Shown: positions 54,200-62,325 of the stretch, piece by piece
Position numbering within the stretch: position 1 is the first letter of the stretch
Layout: each line of letters opens with the position of its first letter
Source of the DNA: Oceanobacillus sp. FSL K6-2867
Lineage (GTDB): Bacteria; Bacillota; Bacilli; Bacillales; Amphibacillaceae
NCBI RefSeq assembly: GCF_037963145.1
Contig: NZ_CP150144.1
Location: 2,790,001-2,854,000 of the forward strand
Length of the DNA stretch: 64,000 bases
Direction: 5' to 3'
The notes under the pieces: model-generated
The model's input: only the letters and a program-made list of their open reading frames with translations
Databases searched by the model: none
Told to the model about the DNA's origin: nothing
Made by a program: the position numbers and the translations under genes

Positions 54200-54375
54200 T
54201 TAGAATTTATTATAAAATGAAAGCGTAATCATGTATAGTGATAAAAAAAGATAGCTCCCATCTCTACTAGTGAAGGCATAAAAGATCAAGGTGGCAGGCA
54301 AGGAATTAAAAAATGGATTTACCCTTGAAAACCGGAGTTTCTAAAGATTTCAATAATAATGATGGTAAAATAAGT
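54200..54375 (+). pseudogene. Remnant of a LysR regulator gene
   Basis: Bases 54200-54290 are nearly identical to the leader of the intact LysR gene at 62326 (TTAGAATTTATTATAAAATG, the perfect cre TGAAAGCGTAATCA at 54218-54231, GATAGCTCCCATCTCTACTA). The ribosome site and start are damaged. The sequence then jumps from codons 2-4 (GGAATTAAA) to the part matching 62671-62730 (TTGAAAACCGGAGTTTCTAAAG). About 110 codons are missing and no frame remains. The other parts of the 53850-54500 gap show nothing else. Confidence 0.8.
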
Positions 54376-54447
54376 AATCCATCTCTTTTAGTGATATAAT
54401 TGCCATAAAAAATTCATAAAACTATTAAAATGAAAACCTTGGTAGTA

Positions 54448-54485
54448 ATAAAAATGGGTGTTCATATAGATAACTGAACACCCAT
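54448..54485 (-). terminator. Terminator of the creatinase gene
   Basis: A perfect 11-bp stem (54454-54464 with 54475-54485); on the minus strand it is followed by TTTTATT. Confidence 0.85.
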
Positions 54486-54503
54486 ATGTGAAAGCGGAAT
54501 AAA

Positions 54504-55733
54504 TTATTTTTTGATAATGTTGTGCTCTGGTCCGTAAGGGAACTTCGTGATATTTTCTACCACTCCATCTTCACCAATAACGAGAATATCATGCTCACGA
54601 TATCCACCAGCACCAGGTTGACCTTCTGGAATCATAATCATTGGCTCCATGGAAACGACCATTCCAGGTTCTAAAACAGTTTCAATATCTTCACGAAGTT
54701 CCAGCCCAGCTTCACGCCCGTAATAATGTGAAAGAACCCCAAATGAATGTCCATAACCGAAAGTCCGATTCGGTAAAAGATTATGTTCTATATAAATTTC
54801 ATTCAATTCAGCAGCAATATCCATACATCTCACACCAGGCTTGATTAACTCAAGACCTCTTTCATGTACTTTCACATTAATCTCCCATAATTCAAGATGA
54901 CGTTCTGGAACCTCTTCTAAGAATAACGTACGCTCCAATGCAGTATAGTAACCTGCAATCATCGGGAAGGCGTTTAGACTTAAAATCTCTCCACGTTTTA
55001 CTTTTCTGCTTGTTGCCCAGTTATGCGCACCATCTGTATTAATTCCAGATTGGAACCAGATCCATGAATCTCTTAGCTCAGCGTGTGGGTAAGTACGAGC
55101 TATTTCCCGAGTCATTGCTTGCGTACCGTGTAAGGCCACTTCATATTCTGGTACACCTTCAGCAATTGCTTCAACTACTGCAGCGCCGCCGATATCAGCA
55201 ATTCTAGCTCCATTTTTAATTAACTCAATTTCTTCCTGAGATTTAATCATACGTTGTTTCATTGTTACTTTAGAAACGTCTACAAGTTCAGCATCTGGGA
55301 AAGCTTCTTTTACTTTCTGACGCATTTCAAGTGTCAAATGATCATCTTCCACACCAAGACGCTTAATAGAAGCTCCGTTTAACACTTTCTTCACTGCGTA
55401 TAAGTAATTATCTCTTTTCCAATCGGTATACACAATGTTGTCACCAAAACTGCGGCGCCATGGTTGACCACCATCAATATTTGCACTAACTGTATAATGT
55501 TTATCTTGAGTTACAACAAGTGCATAAGATCTACCAAATGATGTATAGAGGAAATCGCTATAATAATTAATATTGTGATAGGATGTGAATAATACAGCAT
55601 CGATATCGAGCTCAGCTATGTTTCGGCGTAAAATTGAATTGCGGTTTTCCATCTCCTGCCTAGAAAAGGTAGATGTTACTTTACCACCATTTTCTAGGAT
55701 TTTAGTTCTTTCCAATTCGGTTACTTTTTGCAT
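54504..55733 (-). CDS. Creatinase (creatine amidinohydrolase)
   Basis: About 409 aa. Hydrolyses creatine to sarcosine and urea. The pita-bread (M24-like) fold lacks metal. Identity with the Pseudomonas putida enzyme as I remember it is very high: SYHNINYYSDFLYTSFGR, SANIDGGQPWRR, MIKSQEEIELIKNGARIADIGG, WFQSGINTDGAHN with catalytic H237 (His232 there), MIAGYYTALERTLFL, FGYGHSFGVLSHYYGREAG, VVSMEPMIM and a near-identical C-terminus. AAAGGGG sets the ATG at 55733; nine extra codons upstream to 55760 are not needed. A perfect cre site lies upstream. Confidence 0.93.
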   Translation of the reverse strand: MQKVTELERTKILENGGKVTSTFSRQEMENRNSILRRNIAELDIDAVLFTSYHNINYYSDFLYTSFGRSYALVVTQDKHYTVSANIDGGQPWRRSFGDNIVYTDWKRDNYLYAVKKVLNGASIKRLGVEDDHLTLEMRQKVKEAFPDAELVDVSKVTMKQRMIKSQEEIELIKNGARIADIGGAAVVEAIAEGVPEYEVALHGTQAMTREIARTYPHAELRDSWIWFQSGINTDGAHNWATSRKVKRGEILSLNAFPMIAGYYTALERTLFLEEVPERHLELWEINVKVHERGLELIKPGVRCMDIAAELNEIYIEHNLLPNRTFGYGHSFGVLSHYYGREAGLELREDIETVLEPGMVVSMEPMIMIPEGQPGAGGYREHDILVIGEDGVVENITKFPYGPEHNIIKK

Positions 55734-55839
55734 GTACAATTTCCCCTTTCTGGTATTCAAAATTATTTATTTAGAATTACGCATAAAAGTCGTTGCCAAT
55801 ATGCATAATAATCTAAACCTAATTGTTCTTACATACAAC

Positions 55840-55853
55840 TGAATACGCTTTCA
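55840..55853 (-). promoter_or_regulatory. Perfect cre site upstream of creatinase
   Basis: On the minus strand TGAAAGCGTATTCA fits TGNAANCGNWWNCA completely. It lies 107 bp upstream of the creatinase start, pointing to CcpA carbon catabolite control. The 150 bp between it and the repeat at 56005 are featureless. Confidence 0.6.
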
Positions 55854-56004
55854 ATTAGTTGGGTAAATTCTATAACATTATTATATTAGGTAGGGCAGCT
55901 TTTGTATAATAGTTAAAAATGATGTGTATATCATTTTTACAGATTGCTTTTCAAATGGTTACTAGCCATTTAAATAACTAACAAAAGGAATTTATTTATT
56001 GCTT

Positions 56005-56235
56005 AGGAAACTATAAAATTTGAGTGCTGTGGATAACTTAGTTACTGGGACAGCCACGTCCAGCTCCAGCGCCCAGCGACTAGCGAGACTTCCCTCACCT
56101 CCGTACGATAAGTCAACATCGACTCCCTGCGGTCGCCGTGTTTCCTTTATCTCCTTCGTAAGAATGTTCGACAAGCCGAACCACCCCACAGTACGGGGCG
56201 CAGTCCGTATGTCGCTAACCGGGCGCTTGCGCTTT
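56005..56235. repeat. Dispersed hairpin-ended repeat, copy R2
   Basis: About 231 bp, same family as 35335-35592. End pairs are GCGCCCAGCGAC with GTCGCTAACCGGGCGC, so the inner pair that is A-T in R1 is G-C here. It has its own internal block (about 56160-56205). It runs into the creatininase gene: the TAA stop (56234-56236, minus strand) uses its last bases. Confidence 0.85.
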
Positions 56236-57037
56236 AGTTCTTGGCACTCGCATTAGTGATATAGTTTTCACTCAGGTCAACAGCAAATTCCTTCCGTAAA
56301 AACGAAATTATATTAGTTGTTACATCCTCAACTATGAAACGGCCTTTTTCAGCTGTACTAGATTTTCCAGTATAAAGAGATCCAGAAGCTGGTATTAAAT
56401 CTTTTGAAGCAGGAAATCGCTGATAGGTTGGTGGGCTATCTATTCCATCATCTGTAATCAAATCTTCATGAACAAGGTCAGGAGTGAAGTACATCATCAT
56501 GGATGTTTCTGTAATAGCAGCATGTTCCATTCCCCATCCTTTAAATTCTACTTCATCAAAAATTGTTGGCATAAGTTCTGGTGATATATTATCCCACCAA
56601 TTTGATAAAAGGATTTTAGGGAAGTCCTCTTTTTGATTTCTTAATAAAAGATCACAAGCTTCTGCTAAAAAGGCATCATTTTCATAATGGCCGCTCATAA
56701 TTAATATCTTTTTCCAGCCATCAGCAATAAATTCTTTCAATACATCATAAAGCAGGGAGGTTAAAGTAGAGCCGTTTAAGTCAACTGTACCAGGAAATAA
56801 GGGGCCACCACCACTTGCTGGCTGTGACTTGTAGCCGTAAGTAATTGTTGGTGCAATAACTGCTTTTACTTTTTCTGCAATAGACTCACTGTATTTTTCC
56901 GATATGATACAATCAACACCTAATGGCAGATGAGGGCCATGTTGTTCCGTAGATCCAACTGGTAAAATAAGAATATAATCCTCCACTTTAGATTGATATT
57001 CCTGCCATGTCATGTTTTTTGCAAAAAGTTGACTCAT
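56234..57037 (-). CDS. crnA: Creatininase (creatinine amidohydrolase)
   Basis: About 267 aa. Opens creatinine to creatine. Metal ligands are visible by comparison with the P. putida enzyme: E31, H33 and D42 in STEQHGPHLPLGVD, H117 and E119 in SGHYENDAF. YGYKSQPASGGGPLFPGT and WGMEHAAITETSMMMYF are strongly conserved. SD AGAGG favours ATG 57037 (MSQLFAKNM) over 57046. The 3' end runs into a dispersed repeat, so the last residues may differ from relatives. It is 34 bp after the permease gene, probably one transcript. Confidence 0.92.
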   Translation of the reverse strand: MSQLFAKNMTWQEYQSKVEDYILILPVGSTEQHGPHLPLGVDCIISEKYSESIAEKVKAVIAPTITYGYKSQPASGGGPLFPGTVDLNGSTLTSLLYDVLKEFIADGWKKILIMSGHYENDAFLAEACDLLLRNQKEDFPKILLSNWWDNISPELMPTIFDEVEFKGWGMEHAAITETSMMMYFTPDLVHEDLITDDGIDSPPTYQRFPASKDLIPASGSLYTGKSSTAEKGRFIVEDVTTNIISFLRKEFAVDLSENYITNASAKN

Positions 57038-57070
57038 TTGAATCATCCTCTCTATTTATTATTTTTATGT

Positions 57071-58393
57071 TCAACTAGAAATCTCAACAACTTCTGTTTC
57101 CCTTGGAGTCTGATGGCGATCATCTATTCCCAATAATTTATAAATGTTTTTCATCACATAAACCAATCCAATTCCAAGCAGTATTCCATTAAGCGGTGGA
57201 AGTCCTATCTCAAAAACAGAAGTTAAATATGCACCTAATGTAGCCAGTACATAAGCAATTAAATTCGAAGATCGAACTATTTTAAATTTCATTTCTTCAA
57301 TTCTTGGCATTGACTTTCTCCAGTTAAATAGATAATCACCGATAATCAAACCACCAAGAGATGGAACAAAAATACCTAAAAACGTTAAGAATGAAATGAA
57401 CACCTCATAGATTCCGGTTACAGCCATAATGGTAGCGATGATAAGTCCTCCAATTACAAAAGGAACTTTATTCGGTTTATTGAAAAATTCAGCACCAGCA
57501 ACGCCGAAGGAATAGGCTGCAGTCGTGTTCGTTGTCCAAATATTAAAGATTAATATGAACATGGCCCATACAATAATTCCCATTTGTAATAAAACATTAA
57601 CCATATCATCTTCTTGCATAACTAATCCACCTAGCATACCGGAAATAGCCATTACAACATTTCCTATTAAGAAGGCTAAAAATCCCACTGAAAATGCTGT
57701 TTTGGGAGTTTTGGCAAAACGAGCCCAGTTAGGAGCCTGCGTTCCTCCGGAGATGAAAGCGCCTATAATTATTGTAATAGCTGCAGCAAAAGTTATCGTG
57801 GTAGTAGGTTCGATTGCAAAAAGTTCACGAACACCTCCAACAGTTTCTATGCTAATTTGAGGAATCTTGTAAGCTAAAAAGAGAAATGGTGGAATGGATA
57901 AGTAAGCTACTATTTCCATTCCTTTCGTTCCCCAGATGGCAAAAGCGCCCATGAAGAGTGACCAAAATATGGTTACCGGAACAAAATAAGCTTCCCAACC
58001 GAGAGCTGCGGTAAATACTTTTCCCATATAGGCAGCCTGAAAGGCATACCAGAAGACCTGTGTCCCGCCCAAAATGATACTTGTCCACTTTGAACCAAAT
58101 TTCCCTAGTGTGTATCGAGCCAAAAGGATCGTATTTAAACCTGTTTTTGCTGAAATCCAACATAATACACCAACATAGGTTGAGAGAATTAAGTTCCCTA
58201 TCAATAATACTGTAATTAAATCACCAAGTGGCATAGACGTTCCGAGATTTGCTCCAGCTGCCATCGTTGTAACGATGAACGTAAATCCAAGTAGAACAGC
58301 AAAAATGGGTACCCAGCCTTTTCTTGCATTTTTCGGCACATGGGTTAACGTATAATCAACATCAACATATTCCTTTGATACTTTCTGGCTCAA
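57071..58393 (-). CDS. NCS1-family permease, probable creatinine or creatine importer
   Basis: About 440 aa, with about twelve helices, of the CodB/cytosine-purine-hydantoin permease family (ARKGWVPIFAVLLGFTF, GGTQAPNWARFAKTPKTAF, GIFVPSLGGLIIGDYLF). Creatinine is a small cyclic substrate like cytosine or hydantoin, and the gene lies 34 bp before creatininase, so creatinine uptake is the best guess. The start is uncertain: TTG 58393 with a GAAGGG-type SD, or ATG 58432, which has none. A 22-bp inverted repeat upstream may be its operator. Confidence 0.85.
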   Translation of the reverse strand: MSQKVSKEYVDVDYTLTHVPKNARKGWVPIFAVLLGFTFIVTTMAAGANLGTSMPLGDLITVLLIGNLILSTYVGVLCWISAKTGLNTILLARYTLGKFGSKWTSIILGGTQVFWYAFQAAYMGKVFTAALGWEAYFVPVTIFWSLFMGAFAIWGTKGMEIVAYLSIPPFLFLAYKIPQISIETVGGVRELFAIEPTTTITFAAAITIIIGAFISGGTQAPNWARFAKTPKTAFSVGFLAFLIGNVVMAISGMLGGLVMQEDDMVNVLLQMGIIVWAMFILIFNIWTTNTTAAYSFGVAGAEFFNKPNKVPFVIGGLIIATIMAVTGIYEVFISFLTFLGIFVPSLGGLIIGDYLFNWRKSMPRIEEMKFKIVRSSNLIAYVLATLGAYLTSVFEIGLPPLNGILLGIGLVYVMKNIYKLLGIDDRHQTPRETEVVEISS

Positions 58394-58457
58394 TATTAAC
58401 ACACCCTTCACAATATGATTGGCTTGTTCCATGAATCCTGTTTAAATATTTTTGGAA

Positions 58458-58479
58458 TTGTAATCGTATTTGATTACAA
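58458..58479. promoter_or_regulatory. Inverted repeat upstream of the permease gene
   Basis: TTGTAATC (58458-58465), a 6-nt spacer, GATTACAA (58472-58479): perfect arms, operator-like. It lies about 65 bp before the preferred start. The regulator is unknown. Confidence 0.5.
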
Positions 58480-58741
58480 ATACACATAAAACGACCTTTA
58501 ATATATAGCTCAAGTCAAAGGTCTTCGACACGATGGAATGCGCGCTGTTATAGAGTGTCGTTCCCTGAATTGTTTTTTTCCGTTAAAGGTTATTCTGTCA
58601 TTCTTAGCCTCCTTTTCCAACTAATAGTGAGGTAAACCATGTATTCCTCCTTTCATGGGCTTTTTATTTAAAAAAAGACTATTAATTGTGGATGAAATAA
58701 TCAAGTAAGGATGTCACACACAATCAAACAGCCATTTTTAT

Positions 58742-58897
58742 TACACATTAACGGTCTGGTCTGTAATACCCCCAGCCTCTAAACGAGAGGGAAACAATAT
58801 GTGTGGAGATGGGGGAGGACATTGTGTCATACCCTTGTGGTGCCAACATTCAGTGGGAGAGGAAGGGAATCACCCAACTGAATAAAGTTTACTTTAT
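58742..58897 (+). mobile_element. IS200/IS605-like non-autonomous element, copy 2 (156 bp)
   Basis: Flanked on the left by TTTAT (58737-58741) and ending in TTTAT (58893-58897). Its CATTAACGG left end, GTCATACCC and AACATTCAGTGGG core, GGAAGGGAATC loop and right end match copy 1 at 48390-48594. The right-end hairpin has one bulged base. It carries a single core where copy 1 has a duplicated one. No transposase. The 300 bp upstream in this gap hold only the permease control region. Confidence 0.62.
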
Positions 58898-59045
58898 TGC
58901 AGGATATTTCATGTTAAAAATAATATAAATCGTGTAATAGCTTGATCAATAACAGACTCCCTTTTTTGTAAAAATACAACTAAGGCACTTACTAAAACTT
59001 AACAAATGTAAAGGTTAATTCAGAATAATTAAAAAATAATTGATG

Positions 59046-59130
59046 TTAGGCTATATTATAAAGTGAAAGTGCCATCAAGTATAATAACTAAAAAAGATAG
59101 CACCTATCGCTAATAATGAATATGAATAAA
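59046..59130 (+). pseudogene. Remnant of a LysR-gene leader
   Basis: Aligned with 62227-62330: TTAG, ATATTATAAAGTGAAAG, ATCAAGTATAATAACTAAAAAAG, ATAGCACCTATC and GAGGGGGCAC match in order. The cre is degraded (TGAAAGTGCCATCA, 59064-59077) and the start is TTG followed by no LysR coding sequence. It is more decayed than the copy at 54200. The next 130 bp to the MFS gene are without clear features. Confidence 0.65.
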
Positions 59131-59261
59131 AGGAAACGAGGGGGCACTTATTGGAGATGGATTCTTCCTATAATAAGACTTTTTCTCATAGGTTATTTAG
59201 TTGACGTTTTCCACTTAACTCTCCGATTATCTTCCTTTAAAGTGCACGACTCAGGTGCAGG

Positions 59262-60662
59262 TCAAGAAGCCTTCCTCTCTTTTATGGATTTCTTGACAAC
59301 CTTTTTTGGAATCGCAGCTACTATAGCTAGTAAAGCCAGTAAAGCAAAAATAACATTTGTCAGCAATCCCATACTTGCAGCTAAGTCCATATTTACAGAC
59401 TGTTCAATAACACTATAAACAGTAACAGATATCGCTAATCCGAATGAGTTTCCAAGGGTACTAGACATTTTATAAATACCTGCTGCCTCTCCTGCCTTTG
59501 CCTCCGGAACATTGTCTACTGCTGTATCTGTAGATGGTGTTGCGTAAAGGCCAAGTCCAATCCCATACATGGTAAAGCCAATAAAAACAATTATGGAGTA
59601 AATGGAATTTGGTAAGATTGTTAAGGTCATTAACATAATTCCAACTATTACTAAAAGGCAAGCTAAGACCATTGGCTTTCTTGGACCACTTCGTTGTAAT
59701 ACTTTTTCACCGATACGAATCGTCACTAATGTAGCAACTAAATAGCCAACAGATAGTAACCCAGATTGAAAAGAACTGTATCCTCTTGCCATTTGGACAT
59801 AGGTATTCGCAACAATAAGTGCTCCTGCTACAGCACTTATTAAAAAGTTTGACACAGTAGCCCCAGTAAAATATTTATTTTCAAATAAAGAAAGATCGAT
59901 AAATCCATTAGATTTTCCTTTTACAACTTTTATAAATATCCAACCACCTATGATAGTGACAGCCATCAACGTTAAAGAAATCGGACTTGTCCATCCGAAG
60001 CCATCTCCGTGTGTAATGACAACATTTAAAGCGACCATCACTAGGAGAAAAATAACAAAGCCAGTAAAATCAAATTTTGATGAATTGCTTTGTTCTGCCT
60101 TACTCTCTGGTACATTTTTAATCAAAAGCATGGATACCAAAGTAAAAATGATGGAAAAAATAAAGATCCAACGCCATCCCAAATACGTAGCAATTAAACC
60201 GGCAGCAAATGAACAAACACCTATGCCACCCCAAGATCCAAAAGACCAGTAACTCAAAGCTCTTTGTCGATTAGGACCGGCAAAATAGGCCTTTATCAAA
60301 GCAATCGTCGCAGGCAAAATACATGCAGCTGAGAACCCTTGAACCACACGCCCAATAATTAAGAGAACCGCCTCCTGTGCAAACACAAGACAAAGTGAAC
60401 CAATTATATTTAGTAATAACCCAATATTTGCAATCCTCTTTCGCCCAATTCGATCAGAAATTCCTCCAGCTGCTACAATAAACATGCCTGAAAATAAGCC
60501 GGATAAACTAATTGCTGTATTCAAAAGTCCCATTGAAATTCCCATATCTAACTGAACTTCCGGCATTACATTTATTAATGATTGTGAGAAAAGCCAATAA
60601 GTCAGAACCCCAAACACAATCCCCGTCAACATTCTGTTATTACCTTTATAGCTTGTTTCCAT
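59262..60662 (-). CDS. MFS transporter, DHA2 (14-helix) type
   Basis: About 466 aa, an EmrB/QacA-like proton-driven carrier. Motif A GGISDRIGRKRIANIGL, RVVQGFSAACILPATIALI, SYWSFGSWGGIGVCSFAAG. Such proteins export drugs or metabolites; a few take up substrates. AAGGAG fixes the ATG at 60662, shorter than the full open frame (60689). A perfect cre site 57 bp upstream links it to the catabolic locus. Substrate unknown. Confidence 0.85.
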   Translation of the reverse strand: METSYKGNNRMLTGIVFGVLTYWLFSQSLINVMPEVQLDMGISMGLLNTAISLSGLFSGMFIVAAGGISDRIGRKRIANIGLLLNIIGSLCLVFAQEAVLLIIGRVVQGFSAACILPATIALIKAYFAGPNRQRALSYWSFGSWGGIGVCSFAAGLIATYLGWRWIFIFSIIFTLVSMLLIKNVPESKAEQSNSSKFDFTGFVIFLLVMVALNVVITHGDGFGWTSPISLTLMAVTIIGGWIFIKVVKGKSNGFIDLSLFENKYFTGATVSNFLISAVAGALIVANTYVQMARGYSSFQSGLLSVGYLVATLVTIRIGEKVLQRSGPRKPMVLACLLVIVGIMLMTLTILPNSIYSIIVFIGFTMYGIGLGLYATPSTDTAVDNVPEAKAGEAAGIYKMSSTLGNSFGLAISVTVYSVIEQSVNMDLAASMGLLTNVIFALLALLAIVAAIPKKVVKKSIKERKAS

Positions 60663-60718
60663 GGTAAAACTCTCCTTTTTGGAATGCATGAACTCAAGTA
60701 AAATATTCTCATCCTGTT

Positions 60719-60732
60719 TGAATGCGCTTTCA
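60719..60732 (-). promoter_or_regulatory. Perfect cre site upstream of the MFS gene
   Basis: On the minus strand TGAAAGCGCATTCA matches the cre consensus fully. It lies between the MHS stop codon and the MFS start. Confidence 0.6.
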
Positions 60733-60742
60733 CAAAGGTCGT

Positions 60743-62101
60743 TTACCGAGCTGACTTTTTATCCACCGAAGATTCATCCAGCATCACTTCGCCACCTTTT
60801 ACATCGGAAAGTGAAATGTTGGTCGTTTCGGTTGTGTTGAATAGTGCGATCAATGCAATGATTGCGCCTGCCATCAAATAAAAAGCAGGGGCGAAGTTGT
60901 TACCAGTGGCAGCGATTAGAAAGGTTGCGATATAGGGTGCCGTCCCACCAAAAAGTGCATTTCCAGTATTAAAAGATAATGCAAATCCACTGTACCGGAC
61001 TTCTGTTGGGAACATTTCAGATAAAAATGTTGCTAATACACCATCATTGCAGGCAAGAATAGCACCTAAAATAATTAATGACAATATGGTGTAAATACCT
61101 CCCATAGACATTAAATAAAAAATCGAATACGTAAATAATATAAAGAAGATACAAGCAGTTATTAAGACTGGTTTTCTGCCAACTCTATCGGTTAGGCTAC
61201 CAACAATTGGTAAGAAGAAGATGTATGTGAGCAAAGTAACGATCGTCGTTAACGTGCTTTGCAAATGATCGAAACCCAAGGCTGTTGTAAGGTAGGTTGG
61301 CATGTAGGATAATATGATATAGAAGCCAACAGCGTTTAGAGAGATGACACCCATAGCAATTAATATTTTTTTAAAGTTCTTTTGAATTCCTTCGATAATA
61401 CCAAGCTGTTTAATCTCCAGTTTTTCTTTCTTTTCTATCATTTCGTTATAAACAGGTGAGTCTTCCATTTTCAAGCGAATATATAAGCCAATTAATCCTA
61501 ATGGCAAGGACATTAAAAAAGGGATTCTCCAGCCCCAGCTGTATAAAGCTTGGGTATTCAAGCTGAACTCCAAAATGGCAGCAACACCGGCTCCTAAAAG
61601 CATTCCTACTGCAGTACTTGCTGGTATCATACTAACCATTAGTCCTCTTTTTTTCGCTGGTGCATGCTCAGCAATCATGAGGGCAGCACCTGCATATTCT
61701 CCTGAAGCAGAAAAACCTTGTATGATACGACATAACAATAATAAAACAGGGGCGAACACACCGATAGTTTCATAGTTTGGAATAATCCCGATTGTAAAAG
61801 TTGCTAGTGACATCATACACATGGTTAGAATTAATACTTTTCTTCTTCCAATCCGGTCACCGTAATATCCCCAGACTACACCACCAATTGGTCTAACAAT
61901 GAAGGATAATGCAAATATTGCGAATGTGTTGAGTAAAGCTGCAGATTCATTTCCAGGTGCAAAGAAAACAGAAGCAATGATTGTAGCTAAATAACCATAT
62001 GTGGCATAGTCAAACCACTCAATCATATTTCCATAGGCAGAGCCACCTATGATTTTTTTCAACCCTGTTTGTTTGTTTTTTTCTATTATTGCAGATGCCA
62101 T
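60743..62101 (-). CDS. MHS-family MFS transporter (ProP-like)
   Basis: A 452-aa metabolite:H+ symporter. GNMIEWFDYATYGYLA, the motif A GYYGDRIGRRKVLILTM and RIIQGFSASGEYAGAALMIAEHAP are diagnostic of the family that includes ProP (proline/betaine), ShiA and KgtP. In this locus creatine or sarcosine, both betaine-like zwitterions, are plausible substrates, by inference. AAGGAG precedes the ATG. It is divergent from the intact LysR gene, which probably controls it. Confidence 0.86.
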   Translation of the reverse strand: MASAIIEKNKQTGLKKIIGGSAYGNMIEWFDYATYGYLATIIASVFFAPGNESAALLNTFAIFALSFIVRPIGGVVWGYYGDRIGRRKVLILTMCMMSLATFTIGIIPNYETIGVFAPVLLLLCRIIQGFSASGEYAGAALMIAEHAPAKKRGLMVSMIPASTAVGMLLGAGVAAILEFSLNTQALYSWGWRIPFLMSLPLGLIGLYIRLKMEDSPVYNEMIEKKEKLEIKQLGIIEGIQKNFKKILIAMGVISLNAVGFYIILSYMPTYLTTALGFDHLQSTLTTIVTLLTYIFFLPIVGSLTDRVGRKPVLITACIFFILFTYSIFYLMSMGGIYTILSLIILGAILACNDGVLATFLSEMFPTEVRYSGFALSFNTGNALFGGTAPYIATFLIAATGNNFAPAFYLMAGAIIALIALFNTTETTNISLSDVKGGEVMLDESSVDKKSAR

Positions 62102-62226
62102 CTTTTCAACTCCTTACTTTTACTTTAAAAAAGTTAAGAATTTACCCGTAACTCAAATTTCTGTTAAGGAAAGTATGATCTCTTTTCTGTTGATTAATTT
62201 AGAATTATTTAAACCTTGTTTAATAT

Positions 62227-62325
62227 TAGAATTTATTATAAAATGAAAGCGTAATCATGTATAATGATTAAAAAAGATAGCTCCCATCTCTACTACTGAA
62301 GGAATAAAAATCGAGGAGGCCACTC
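62227..62325 (+). promoter_or_regulatory. Leader of the intact LysR gene with perfect cre
   Basis: TGAAAGCGTAATCA (62244-62257) is a full cre match. Downstream, TATAATGATT and the GATAGCTCCCATCTCTACTA stretch are shared with remnants at 54200 and 59046. AGGAGG stands before the ATG. Confidence 0.65.

Noticed and set aside
54504..55733. Annotation as Xaa-Pro aminopeptidase (M24)
   Set aside because: The sequence follows creatinase nearly throughout, including the catalytic His, and creatininase is adjacent.
59116..59418. Plus-strand frame of 100 codons near the second LysR leader
   Set aside because: Overlaps the end of the MFS gene, lies in degenerate leader sequence and has no family resemblance.
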